64,000 nucleotides of DNA from Maratus speciosus (lineage: Eukaryota; Arthropoda; Arachnida; Araneae; Salticidae). A model generated the notes under the pieces. It did no database searches, was not told the DNA's origin, and worked only from the letters and a program-made list of their open reading frames with translations. Position numbers and translations under genes: made by a program. Every line of letters starts with the position of its first letter. Position 1 is the first letter of the stretch. The stretch spans positions 447,628,619-447,692,618 of the forward strand of contig OZ010786.1 of assembly GCA_963932465.1 (NCBI GenBank), in the 5' to 3' direction. Below, piece by piece: positions 12,529 through 23,045 of the stretch.

Positions 12529-13061
12529 AGGTGCGTTCGTAATTATATAAATACGTAGCACCTATAGTCGTCGTTCAGTCCGTCCGTCTGTCTGTCCGCA
12601 TATAACAGAGCAAAAACTACCCAACCGAATGGTCTGAAATTTTTAATATATGATTGTTGCAAAATTTTGTCGAGCCATTTAAAATTTTATGAAAATCGGA
12701 TGTATAGTTTAATTACAGGGACAGTCAAAAGTTTTTCTTTACATTACGGCCAATGGGAAAAATTATTACAAGTGCATTTTAATGATGTTACAGCCTTCCG
12801 AATGGTCTGAAATTTTAAAGATATAATTGTTGCAAAATTTTGTCGAGCCATTTCAAATTTTAGGAAAATCGGATGCATAGTTTAATTACAGGACAGTCAA
12901 AAGTGTTCCGTTACATTACGGGGAATGGGAAAAAAAATATTGGAAAAGCATTTTTATGATGTTACAGACTATGCACTTTATGAAGTGCAAAAAAATATAC
13001 ATTCTGTACAATATGGGGTGCAAAAAATAATTATAAAACTAGTTATAGTACGAACGCACCT
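12529..13061. mobile_element. Non-autonomous element ending AGGTGCGTTCGTA, copy 1
   Basis: The start AGGTGCGTTCGTA is mirrored by the end TACGAACGCACCT, a 13-base perfect inverted end. The interior contains a CCGTCCGTCTGTCTGTCC segment and a ~172-bp direct duplication (about 12620-12790 and 12791-12968) marked by GAATGGTCTGAAATTTT and AAAATTTTGTCGAGCCATTT. A shorter copy is at 20626-20901. Both copies continue with CATTTGCCACGTTTGACGA beyond the right end, so the true element may extend further. The superfamily is unknown. Confidence 0.65.
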
Positions 13062-13309
13062 CATTTGCCACGTTTGACGAGCAATTTCCAACTTGTTTTT
13101 TGGTTATATTATTCGCATGACTCACAAACTTTTCTTTGCCAAGAAACCACCATCAAATAAATAGCAAAAGAGAAAGAAAGATTATTACAAAGTATAAGAA
13201 CTATTACTTTTAATGTAATCTGATAACGATGATTATTCTCTGTAAATAAACAGCACGTTCATTACACGAGAATTCTTAGTTATTTCAACATAGTTGAAAA
13301 GTGTTTATT

Positions 13310-13900
13310 TATTCAGATTGTCTGCCCGTTTGTCTGTCTGTGTTCTAACTAGCGTAAATATAGTTTGATTGCCATGAAATAATATTTTCTAAATTATTTT
13401 CAACTATACGCAAATCTATTTTTATTAGCGCTTTCCAACGTAGCTGAAAAGTGTTTAAGTTTTGGTTTGTCTGTACGTCTGTCCGTCCGTGCTCTAACTT
13501 GCTTGAATATAGTACGATTGCCATTGGATATATGTTTTTCGGCTTTACTATGGCATGTTCGATATTGAAAATGAACTGTGTAGCATTTTCGGTTCATTTA
13601 CAGGGTCCCTCAATAGAATTCCGTTACATTACGGTCTATGGGTAAAAAACGTTTGCCGTATATTTTAATGATATTACAGTATTTTAAACATATTGAAATC
13701 CATATATATATTGCTAAGGTGTACAATAAGGTTCTTACTATAGCCTATGGTGTACATAGAACTTATCGTTCATTTACAGGGACTCACAAAAAATTTGGCT
13801 GTAGAAGAAAATGAGCAATAATTGAATTAATCAAATGTGCGAACAATAATTGCTGAAAGTGCGTTTTCAGTTGTGATATGTGTTTTTAAATTTAACTATT
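13310..13900. repeat. Degenerate relatives of the AGGTGCGTTCGTA element interior
   Basis: Two local copies of a phrase with TGTCTGTCTGTG or TCTGTCCGTCCG, CTCTAACTTGC and ATTGCCAT lie about 140 bp apart (13320 and 13460). They are followed by ACATTACGGTCTATGGG and TTTTAATGATATTACAG, which match the interior of 12529-13061. This looks like an older, rearranged piece of the same family. Small open frames on both strands here are by-products. Confidence 0.5.
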
Positions 13901-14264
13901 TTTTTTAATATTACTTGGTGTGTAGTAATTCTATAAATCATATGCAGGGTCGCACAAAATTTCTCAACAACATCTGTTTATTGGAGAAAATTGCTGAGTG
14001 GAAAACAACTTTATGTAATCCACAACTAGCCTATTGCCAAATGCAGACATTTTATAAATATATTTTTCGTAATATCTTATAATAAGAGTAAATCAAACGT
14101 TTCTCAGCTTTAAAATAAGCAAACAGGCGTTAGCAATTTAAGACAAACTTCGGTTATCCGGGATCTGGAACTATAATCGTACCGATCAACAACTGAAGGA
14201 AATGATTCGATGCCGTGACTCTCGTTTTTTATGGGTAAGAGAATAGACAGATAAAATCTCTATT

Positions 14265-14475
14265 TTAACCCCTTAATTCTCGCTCTCGTGATCTGCACTG
14301 GCTGTGTTTATCATTCAAATTGTTTCCTTGCCACCAGTTTTATAAAATAGTGTTATTGGCTTTATTAAGGTATCATTTTACCTAATTAAGGTGAATATTT
14401 CTTTTTCAAAAAAGTGGTGCCAATAGGCAATTTGAATTTTTAAACCGTAATTTAATGCGACCGTGAAGGGGTTAA
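14265..14475. mobile_element. piggyBac-like MITE (211 bp)
   Basis: It is bounded by TTAACCCCTTAATTCTCG and CGTGAAGGGGTTAA. The inverted end is about 10 bases including TTAA, followed by looser matches. Size and ends fit a piggyBac-type MITE. It has no coding capacity and no close relative in the window. Confidence 0.68.
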
Positions 14476-14823
14476 ACAAAAAAGAATTTCTTTTATAACT
14501 TTAGCAAAAATACAAATATTTTCGCGACATTTTAAGCAGATTAACTTTTATTTTCATATTGTCGTCACATAGCACAGAATATGATTGAGAGTGACGTCAG
14601 TTTGGCATCTATATATCCCCTTTAGTCACGAGTTACACATGGAATTCTTTTGTAATCACCTAATGATGCATGACTCAAACATCGATCACAGTGATTTCAA
14701 AGTGAATTCACAAAGTGATGGTGATCTGCCAGTTGCAATTTCAGCAATAAAATATGTGAAATTTTTGGCAACGTTGTTACTGTTTCAATTGTGACCATTT
14801 GTGACTCCCTTAGGCATCACACC

Positions 14824-14950
14824 TAGATTTCTTCGACAAAATGAAGGGTAAATTTCCAACGATACGGGTCGGCGGATTAAAGACAATTTTTTAACGGGAC
14901 AATTTTTTGTCCGATCCGGGTTTGGAAATTTCGGCCCGTGCAGACATCTA
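14824..14950. mobile_element. Possible hAT-like MITE
   Basis: TAGATTTC at the left and GTGCAGACATCTA at the right bracket a strongly self-complementary 127 bp (GTCGGCGGATT and GACAATTTTTT mirrored by AATTTTTTGTC and ATCCGGG). The right end read inward, TAGATGTCTGCACGGGCC, resembles hAT ends with a GCACGGGCC motif. No 8-bp flank duplication is visible, so the assignment is tentative. Confidence 0.35.
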
Positions 14951-15600
14951 ATTAAAATGACTGGCGTAGCTGTTACTAATAATTATCATCTTTTTTAAAG
15001 CTGTGACCAGTTTTCCTGTTACACATCCTATAATAATTTCTGAGAACTGTTTATACATAGTTTGTGCTCATGAAAAAAATATCACTTCATTAACTAAAGG
15101 TACAAAACTGAAATTTTATCAGATTTATTCATTAACCATTGTAATTATTTGTAACATTGTAATTAATTGTATAAACAATGTTACCCTGTTAACAGAAATC
15201 ATTCATTTAATCGGATTTTGTCAATTATTATTTGAGACTTTTATAGATTTACTCGAATTAACTATTCTATAATATATATTTAATCATCGGAAAGTTTGTT
15301 TAACAAAAACAACAACAGAAAAAAATACTGCACACAAAAAAAAATGTTAATAGAATCAATGTAATGACAAGAAAAAGCTGCCTCGTTGCTTTCTTAATTT
15401 ATCACAAAGAATTACCTTGGACAGATGATACAAAGGGCAAAGCCAGTAATCCAGTATTCTGTATCTCATCATAGAATTAGTTATAGGTAACATGATTCAA
15501 AATTTGAAATATTTTGAAATAATTCTTTTCCCAAAATTGTATCCATCTCTATTTACGATCTTTTAAATATTTTTAAATTTACGATACTAAAAAAATAGTT
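14951..15600. other. AT-rich, no gene seen
   Basis: The open frame at 15003-15272 is 89 codons, lacks family resemblance and sits in AT-rich sequence. Around 15380-15480 a phrase with TTGGACAGATGAT and AGTATTCTGTAT recurs at about 16850-16920, showing a local direct duplication of about 1.4 kb that has since received the insertions at 15601 and near 16150. Confidence 0.5.
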
Positions 15601-15857
15601 TTAACCCGTAACTGGAGAAGGGAGTCAAAATGACTCCACGTTGTTCTTTGGCTCTGATTATCACGTGGTTTCTCTACTTTAATAAAATCATCTCCTCAGT
15701 ACCGTCAAGTAGTTATTTTATCATTACATGATTTTCAGAATATATTGCGTTTCCAAAATAAATTCCAATGCTGTTTACAAAAGACAAAAAAGGAAAATAA
15801 CTTTGGAGTCTTATTTCTGATCGCGTAAGGAAATTCATGTCTCCAGTTACGGGTCAA
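15601..15857. mobile_element. piggyBac-like MITE with 18-bp inverted ends
   Basis: The start TTAACCCGTAACTGGAGA is mirrored by the end TCTCCAGTTACGGGTCAA. The match is perfect except one change that turns the right TTAA into TCAA. Length is 257 bp, with an internal GGAGTCAAAATGACTCC palindrome near the left end. The end structure and target fit piggyBac-type mobilisation. Confidence 0.8.
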
Positions 15858-16469
15858 CCACTTTCTTTGGATAATGAATGCAATAAATAATATATAATAC
15901 AAGGTGTGCAATGTCAATGTGCATAAAGGAATTTCCCAGTTATAAATTTTAATAGTATCAACTGTAAGCGTTTTAGAGTGTTGGTTCTAGGTCACAAATA
16001 AAGAGTAACTGAAACAATTTTAGATGAGCGATTTAGATAATCCCAAGCTTGAGTATTGCTCTGTTATTTACTGGCTTGCAGTGCCACATACGCACAATGG
16101 CGTTTCCTGATCGTAAAGCGTTATTGCTCGGCTGAAGATTTAAAAGCCGTTAGAGACCTGCAATTTTTTTGCTTTGGGGCTTTATAAAAGATCGTGCCTG
16201 CATTCTGCTGCTACATAATGATTTGCCAGAGTCGAGACCCAGAATTGAAGAGGCTATTGCTTCCATTACTCCGGACTTGTTAATCAAACTGTTGGAAGAG
16301 ATTTTGGGTTGGGTGTGTGGCGTATAACTTAAAGGTGCACATATTGAATATTTGTAAGGAAAAATAGGATAGTTTACGTTCAATGTGATGCATTATTTGT
16401 TGTATATAGTCTAAATTGAACTGTTATAATATACCATTGAAACTGGGACATTATTTTATGAATACCCTG
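15858..16469 (+). mobile_element. 5'-truncated mariner-type relic
   Basis: The right end ATGAATACCCTGTA (16458-16471) looks like a mariner-type terminus, since its reverse reads TACAGGGTATTCAT. It lies about 110 bp downstream of transposase remains. No matching left end is found, so the 5' part is missing or unrecognisable. The left limit given here is arbitrary. Confidence 0.5.
16154..16357 (+). pseudogene. Mariner-type transposase, C-terminal fragment
   Basis: The plus strand in one frame encodes a C-terminal transposase tail: FLLWGFIKDRAC, then NDLPESRPRIEEAIASITPD, then KLLEEILGWVCGV, a stop (16325-16327), then LKGAHIEYL and a final stop at 16355. The pattern (F)FLWGxIKDxV, NDLPxLRxRIxxAI, ITPDxL and GAHIEHL is a familiar C-terminal signature of one group of arthropod Tc1/mariner transposases. 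The catalytic third Asp just before the FFLWG motif is replaced, because the frame reads RPAIFLLWG. About 68 codons remain of a protein that is usually about 340 residues. It is dead because of truncation, the internal stop and loss of the catalytic residue. The 77-codon open frame on the opposite strand is a shadow. Confidence 0.8.
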
Positions 16470-17915
16470 TACATTGCTCGAATAAGTGATAAAAGAAGTG
16501 AAATAGACGCAAAATTTAAATTATAAAAAATAATATATGTACCACCACGCTATTTAATTTAAATTGTAAAAAACACCTTTTTTAAGCCTTAGTCCATCAT
16601 GTTAATTTACTGCAGTTTTGAAGTTAGTTTATTATTTCATTTTTGGTCCCTTCAAATATATAGAAATTATTCAAACAAAAAATAATTTTTAACGCACAAA
16701 CATGCCATTTTAAAGTATTATCATATAAACAAATGATGAAATAAAAATTTCATATTCCTCTCTCGAGGGGTAATTTTACATAAATGTATACTTAAGCATC
16801 CAATAAACATTCAAATAAATGAGAAATGCTGACAAATACAATCCATATTAACCTTGGACAGATGATGCAAAGGATAAAAGCTGTAATTCAGTATTCTGTA
16901 TATCGTCATAGGAACAAATTATAAACAATATTTATCGAAATGTACTTTTTTTTTAATTTTAAAAATAATCGATAAATCATAGATTTAATTTCAATCACTG
17001 TCATGTATTTCACTAGACTTATCTTTTACTATTAAAATTATAAAAATATAAAATTTTAACTGAGTTTCAACAATGGAGACTGTACATTTTGTTTATATTG
17101 GGATTTTGATTGTAATTACGAGCGAATTACTTTTAAAATTTTGTTCAGATTGCCGTACTCATATTTTTAGAAAACATCCGTTTCTAGTCGTGGTTTTGTA
17201 CCGATTCATAGGCGTAACCAGCCTTTTGAACGGGGGGGTGCCCAGACTTTTTAACCTGAATATATTGCATACAAACAATATCTTATATAGTAAAACCTTC
17301 TAAAACGGACCCCATGAAACCGACGGAATTTCCGTTTTAGACAGGTTTTCCTCTTAGAATTTATAATTGTGTGGTGTTTTTTTAAAAAAGGGCTCAAACG
17401 CGATTTTTGTTTGCGGGAAGTTGTGTGAGAAGGAGTTCAAAATATCACAACTAAACCTAATGGTAAAAAAAAAGATATGTAAATATCCTTGCAGCAGTGA
17501 AGTAAGGCAGTGACTAAGTGTGGTCCCAAGTGTAAAACCTTTTGGCACCCTAACTTCTTATAAAGATTAAAAAAGGCCTTTAATTCTGCTGGAAACTTCT
17601 ATAGGCACAGGGGCATTGCATGAGACCTAACATTATCTATGTCAAAGTCCTGTAGATGAAATTTTGTCGGATGATAAATCTCAGATAATAAATGCTGTAC
17701 ACCAGTACATAGTACATACCCACGAAAGTTTTTCAGAATGTGACCCCATGACTTCTTAGGGATCACCGGGGGGGGGGGGGGGCAAGAAATTTTGGAGAAA
17801 AGTGCATACAAATAATTATTATAATATTATAAATAATTACAATATTCATTAATAATTCATATTTTTACCTCAGAATGTGCCCAATGTATTAGGTAAAGCA
17901 GGTCATGATATAATA

Positions 17916-18089
17916 CAGTAGACGTTTGTTTTTACGAACTCGAGTGGACTCACATAATGTATTCGTAAAATCGACAGTTCGTAAATGGGAATAACATTAG
18001 TTCAATGGGATGCTGGTCGGGACTAGTACATCAGTTCCTAAAAACAAAGAATTCGTAAAAAATAGGTTCGCAAAATCGAGCATCTACTG
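17916..18089. mobile_element. pogo/Tc1-like MITE, TA target
   Basis: TA flanks enclose CAGTAGACGTTTGTTTTTAC at the left and GCAAAATCGAGCATCTACTG at the right. Read inward, both ends start CAGTAGA(C/T)G and continue to (A/G)CGAAC. The 174-bp body also has TTCGTAAAATCGA-like internal repeats. CAGT ends at TA are typical of pogo/Tigger and related Tc1/mariner groups. It is nested inside 17207-20582. Confidence 0.7.
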
Positions 18090-18329
18090 TATACACTAAG
18101 TTTTGTCAAGATGATAAAAATTATATTATCATGATGCGACTGTAATAATAAAGATAGGTGCTTGTCTGTCTCTGGGTGTGTGTGTGTACGCGCGCGCGCT
18201 GAACTCAGAAAAAACAATGCAGTCCTCACAGTCGCAAGATTTGACAGGAAAGTACTCGTTTGCCTGAAGTCATGCATATCGAAGACAATTTCTGGAATTT
18301 TTCAATTAATTTTGTATGCGAATTTTTTT

Positions 18330-18690
18330 AAATTAGTAAAAAAGAATCCGATTTAATATATTTTATCCAGTAAACTTTGTCTTCTGTTCAATAATTTTTT
18401 TTCGAGATTCTTACAGCGATTTTTCAATTTATTTGTAACAATTTTTTAATGTTATTTTTAAAGGGTTTTTCTTCGCATTCCTAAAAGGAATCCGGTTTAA
18501 ATATTTTACCCAATTAGTTAATTTCGTTCCCTGCAGTTTTTTAATCTTTTCCGAATTTTTAATGCGATTTTTAGTGGGGTTTTTTGCAATTTGAGGCGAT
18601 TTTTTGACTTTTTTTGAAACACAAAAAACTCTCCGGTAATTTTTGCAATTGCCGTGATTAAATTCAACTTGGAAGAATGTCAAATCAGTC
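18330..18690. repeat. Local ~150-bp duplication
   Basis: The phrase GAATCC-GTTTAA-TATTTTA-CC(C/A) followed by TTCTTTTTCGA/TTTTTCCGAA and AGCGATTTTT occurs at about 18345-18430 and about 18488-18580. It is a diverged tandem duplication of T-rich sequence, with no gene. It may be related to the 40-bp minisatellite 400 bp downstream, which also uses GCGATTTTT. Confidence 0.45.
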
Positions 18691-18853
18691 CTTATAAGAA
18701 AGCTGAAAATTTAATTTGGCTCTAAATGAAAAAAAATCGCGATAATTCAGGATTCGTTTGTTTCGAGACGGAAGTGGTCATAGCTTGGTCGGGGGTACGT
18801 TGCCGAAGGCAGTTCTCCTTTCCAAAATCCTAGATTTCTTTAATTCTATGTTC

Positions 18854-18858
<5 letters not shown>

Positions 18859-18894
<36 letters not shown>
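18859..18894. repeat. Poly-A homopolymer
   Basis: An uninterrupted A run of roughly 36 bases. The two overlapping open frames on opposite strands here are artefacts of the homopolymer. Confidence 0.9.
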
Positions 18895-18896
<2 letters not shown>

Positions 18897-19079
18897 AGCG
18901 AAACGCCACTAGTAATGAAGTTTTCTTTGAGGGGCAAGGGTTGAAATAACGTGCGGGATCACGCAATTTGTGCACAGAAAAGGAAAGTCCCGCATAATAA
19001 AAAAGTGCTGTGCAGTATTTCTGCCCTCAAAATTCTTTCACAGATCTGTGATTCTTCAGTGAGTATTTAAAAATTTTTT

Positions 19080-19815
19080 TGAAGTCCGCGATTTTTATTT
19101 CTTTTGTGGAACTTCTCGAAATCAATTCGTCACTCGGTCCCGGAAAAATTTGAGAATTTCTTCAAACAATCGTGAAAAATATCGGGAATTTAGATTAAAG
19201 AGTGCAGAAAGAAATCTCGAATTTCGTCAAAGATTCCGCAAAAAAATCACGAATTTCGATAAATGATTTACGAGAAAATGTTGCAAATTTCGCCAAAAAG
19301 TCGCGGAAAAGATTAGAGGATTTTGATAATTGGTACAGAAAGATATCGAGAATTTTCCGGATCGGTCGCGCAAAACTATCGCGAATTTCGACAAATGACC
19401 CCTGTAAAAAAATCAATTTCGTGAATAAATAGCAAAAAAAAAAAATTCGTCAAAGGATTTTGGTGAAAACGAGAATTTCGTCAAAGGATCGCAGAAAGAA
19501 AATGCGAATTTCGTGAAAAGATCGCGGAAAGAAAAAGTGAATTTCGTCAAAAGATCGTGTAAAGAAAATACGAATTTCATCGAAGGATCGTGCTAAAAAA
19601 ATCCCAATTTCATCAAAATATCGCGGTAAAAAATGCGAATTTCGTCAAAGGATCGCGGTGAAAAACATGAATTTTGTCAAAGGTTAATGGTGAAAAGTGC
19701 GGATTTCGACAAAAAATCGCGTAGAAAGACGTGAGTTTCGTCAAAAGATTTGGGGAAAAATTGTAAATATCATGAAATGGTCGCAGAATAAAATCGCGAA
19801 TTTCGTCAAAATTTA
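19080..19815 (-). repeat. ~40-bp minisatellite, GCGAATTTCGTCAAA type
   Basis: GCGAATTTCGTCAAA and variants (AATTTCGTCAAAGATT, GATCGCGGAAAGAAAA) recur about every 35-45 bases through the block. The same unit in the opposite orientation (TTGACGAAATTCGCGATTTT) fills 42040-43370. Open frames on both strands show periodic protein repeats (SRIS, NFAKKS), as expected from a tandem repeat, and should not be read as genes. This array lies within the 17207-20582 element. Confidence 0.85.
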
Positions 19816-20625
19816 CTGCACTGGGCTAAAAGATTGAAACCGGGTCCTTTTCCTAGTTTCAAAAGAACTCCACGAAACGAAAAAATCGCATAAAAATTTT
19901 CAGAAAAAAAAAATTATTATATTGACTTGAAAGACTGCAACAATCTTCCTTTTACGAATGTCAAAATATGGTCGCGAAACACTAATTTCATCCAACCAAC
20001 CAACTCCAGATTAATTTTAATTTTCTGTGCTATTATTTCTCATTTTCAAAGGAGGCATGGCCTGTGCACCCCCACCTATCCTCCGGCTAATCGCATTTTA
20101 CAATTACTGTTTCACATCTGCATTCCCTTTCAATTTTTTTTTTTGCTTCTTTCTAGACTTTAGACTGCGAAATCAAAGAGACAAATAATTTCTGTTTCCA
20201 TTCTCGTCAAGAACTTGCGTTAATTTGTCATGAAATTGCAGAAACATGCAAGAGAAAGAACGGTGTTAAAAAAATCTCCCATAAAAAAAGACTTTTGTTC
20301 AGATTCTTGTAAATATTCTAGTTTTTAAAAAGATAAAGAACATAATTAAAAAAAAGAACGTGGAATTCTTTTTTTTTATCACTGTTCAAAACTTAGGCTG
20401 TTAGTTTTCTGAACTAAACTAATCTGCTAAACTAATTATACTGCTTTTACTACTTTTTCTTCTTCTTCGTCTTTTTTTTTTTTTTTTTCTAGATTTCGAT
20501 TTTTTTAAAATAGTTGTGCTTGAGTCTGCGCAAGCGGGGGGGTGCCCGGGCACCCAGGGCACCCCCCCTGGTTACGCCTATGCGATTTCAGTGAGAATAT
20601 AAAATGATGTGTTCATCTTTTTTTA

Positions 20626-20901
20626 TGTACGTTCTTAATTATATAAATATGTAGCACCAATGCCGTTGCGTTGTTTGGTCCGTCCATCTGTTCGCATATA
20701 ACAAGACAAAAACATCCCAATCCAATGGTTTGAAATTTAATATATGTAATCGTTGCAGAATATTGTCTAGTTTCTGTATTACCAAATTTAATATATATGA
20801 TCGTAATAAATTTTGTATTCATACATTTTTTCCTAAGAGTGCAACAAGTATTGCACCAAGATCTGAATATTTTTAAAACTAGTTATAGTACGAACGTACC
20901 T
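20626..20901. mobile_element. AGGTGCGTTCGTA-type element, copy 2 (internally deleted)
   Basis: It starts TGTACGTTCTTAATTATAT and ends TACGAACGTACCT, sharing GTAGCACC, GTCCGTCC, GCATATAAC and AAAACTAGTTATAGTACGAA with 12529-13061. The one clear internal block is followed by a deletion of about 250 bp relative to copy 1. As in copy 1, CATTTGCCACGTTTGACGA follows the right end, which suggests the real right boundary lies further out. Confidence 0.65.
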
Positions 20902-21281
20902 CATTTGCCACGTTTGACGACCAATTTCCGGCTTTTTTTGGTGATTTTGTTGTTGTTTTATTTTACAAGTTTTAAATTTGATAAAAGTTGACAAATCATC
21001 ATAATGCTTGAGAATATTTTGCAAAAGTATAAGGAGCTTACTGTTATGTGTTTTAAGCTTTAAAAACGCAGACTGTTTCTACTGACATAAAAGCACGAGC
21101 GGTCTACTACTTTGTGAACAATACCCAGAGAAAGCTTTCAAAGTAGTAGGACGGGTTATCGGGGCTTGTTGAAAAAAAGACTAGTTCTTTCGAAAGGCCT
21201 TGAGTATTCATTAAAATTTTATGGTATTTTTAAGAAGTTCATTTTATCATTTCGTACGAGCTTATTTGATTATTTAATGTG

Positions 21282-21763
21282 TTAACCCTTTTTCTACTGA
21301 CGGTACTTATAAGTACCATTAAAATAACTTGTTATAAAATTAATTTAATACGTCGATTAGTAGTAATACAGTTTAGAATGAGTTATAGATGCATTGCTTC
21401 ATATTGTTCCAAAAGAATTATTGGTTACACAAACCAAAAATATTTTTAAAAGGATGATTTATTTTGTCTTTGCATTTTTTTCAGATTTCTTGGCATTGCC
21501 GCGACGGGGGGAAGGGTGATTTTTCAATTGAGAAATATTTCTATATTTCTATTGTAAAAACATTATATTTGTACATTTCCTAATTCTACAAAATAGTAAA
21601 AAAAATATTTAAAATAAAAGATTTGAGTGGGGTTATAAATATTGCACAAAATCCCTATAAATTCAAATTTAATTAATCCTTCTTAATCCTCCTAAATCCT
21701 TCAATCCTTCTAAAATCCTTCTAAAACTTATTAAACGAGTATGTAAATCTTCTAATGTAGTTT
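21282..21763 (+). mobile_element. piggyBac-like MITE, right end missing
   Basis: It starts TTAACCCTTTTTCTACTGAC and is collinear with the inner element at 9911-10452 (GGTACTTATAAGTACC, GATTTGAGTGGGGTTATAAA, ATCCTTCTAAAATCCTTCTA). The similarity stops after AAATCTTCTAATGTAGTTT, about 75 bases before the expected TTAA end. The right end was therefore deleted or replaced. Confidence 0.78.
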
Positions 21764-21942
21764 CCAATAGGCATAAACAAAGTAGGAAATGGTCTTATTA
21801 TTGTTTGTTCTCAAACTGTATTTTTGTTTAATTCATAAATAGCATGCTTGTCATTAGACATGATTATTGTGTTTTAACGTATATTTTTATTAACTTACGC
21901 GATGTTATAATATTTTAATGTCTACTGAAAGCTTTAAAAGCT

Positions 21943-21976
<34 letters not shown>

Positions 21977-22700
21977 TACTCTGCCTTGAAAATGCATGTA
22001 AATGAACTAAATAAATTTTAATGGGGTTTCTGAGAAATAAATATGATTTAAACCTTACTTTTAATGAGTTTCATTCTTAAGAACTCTTTTAACGAAGTCT
22101 TTGCACATAATAAATACTCATTATGTAAATTTAATTTGTTTGTGAATGAATGTAATTATCCAATGTAATTATCCAATATTTTTCTGCTTTTAATAATAGG
22201 AAATCTTAACTAAATAATTTTTAATGCAGAAATACAAACCAACAAAAAATGGATGCTTTAATTAGAGTGATAATTTCATAGAATGCATCTTTAACTATAC
22301 AATAATAAATGATAAGCAGTGGTAAATGAAAAATACTTCAACAAAATAAAAAAATAATAGAATATGAGAAAAAATTCTATATTTTCAACTTTATAGGAAA
22401 CTAATTATTAGACTATAGGACGCTAAGTTAGGCGAAAATTGTCTTCTTGGTGCCTTGAGAATTTAATATATAGGAAATATTGAATTTAGATACACGGATG
22501 AAATTGAATAATTAAGGAACTACATGATTTTGATGATAATGCTCAATTTTAAAGGTAATATATATTTAATACGGTTGTTTCTATCTAGTTGCATTAATCA
22601 CTGTGCATGTTTCTAAATATTCAATTATTTACATCTTGTTAAATGTATATCTATTTCAGTTTTATCTATTTAATCGGTTATGTATTACCAATTTTGTCTA

Positions 22701-23045
22701 CACTGTAAAATAACCACTGTAGATTTGCCAGAACAAACTCGATCACAGTGTATGCGCTGTATCTTTCTTTGGTTTCCTGACTATATTAACATGGAAAATA
22801 CAGTAGTTGCGTAAAATTAACAACACAATGTGCTGGCAATTTGGACGCATTTTTTTTACAGCATAAACTGCTGGCGTCCAAATTGCCAGCACATTGTGGA
22901 GTTAATTTTACGCAACTACTGTATTTTCCATGTTAATATAGTCAGGAAACCAAAGCAAGATACAGCAAATTCACTGTAATCGAGTTTGTGCGCGAGATAA
23001 ACAGTACTTTGTACTGTAAAAATGTCGTTTTTTTTTTTTACAGTG
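22701..23045. mobile_element. Palindromic CACTGT MITE, family B copy 2
   Basis: TA flanks (22699-22700 and 23046-23047) enclose CACTGTAAAATAACCACTGT at the left and TTTTTTACAGTG at the right. It is homologous throughout to 11535-11874 in opposite orientation, including TCGATCACAGTG, CATGTTAATATAGTCAGG and TTGCCAGCACATTGTG on both arms. It has no coding capacity. Confidence 0.88.

Larger units (their letters stand above)
8074..14150 (+). repeat. Second diverged tandem/local repeat family
   Basis: 8075-8440 and 8443-8640 are successive copies of a ~370-bp unit (shared CTATAATAATATAAGTAATT and TTTTGTAGTTGAATACGT). A longer phrase containing GTGGTCAAAGAAC, TTGCCAAATG and ATCTTATAAT recurs at about 8627-8900, 9330-9540, 12110-12420 and 13985-14140. 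The interval between copies is filled by MITEs annotated separately. Open frames such as 11829-12203 lie inside this repeat and inside a MITE end, so they are not genes. Confidence 0.7.
17207..20582. mobile_element. 3.4-kb element, CATAGGCGTAACCAG ends, CGATT duplication
   Basis: The left end CATAGGCGTAACCAG is mirrored perfectly by the right end CTGGTTACGCCTATG. The flanks are CGATT immediately left (17202-17206) and CGATT immediately right (20583-20587), a 5-bp target duplication. Both ends continue inward with a GGGGGGGTGCCC motif, in a fully self-complementary G/C block at the right end. The interior has no transposase. It holds a pogo-like MITE (17916-18089), local duplications, an A40-class homopolymer and a ~40-bp minisatellite. 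I cannot assign the superfamily. Confidence 0.75.

Noticed and set aside
14585..14794. 69-codon frame with an acidic segment (HSDFKVNSQSDGDLPVAI) near piggyBac-like MITEs
   Set aside because: It is weakly reminiscent of acidic transposase N-termini but too short, with no flanking transposase sequence and no terminal TTAA structure of its own.
15003..15272. 89-codon plus-strand frame
   Set aside because: AT-rich hydrophobic translation without a motif, inside a local repeat region.
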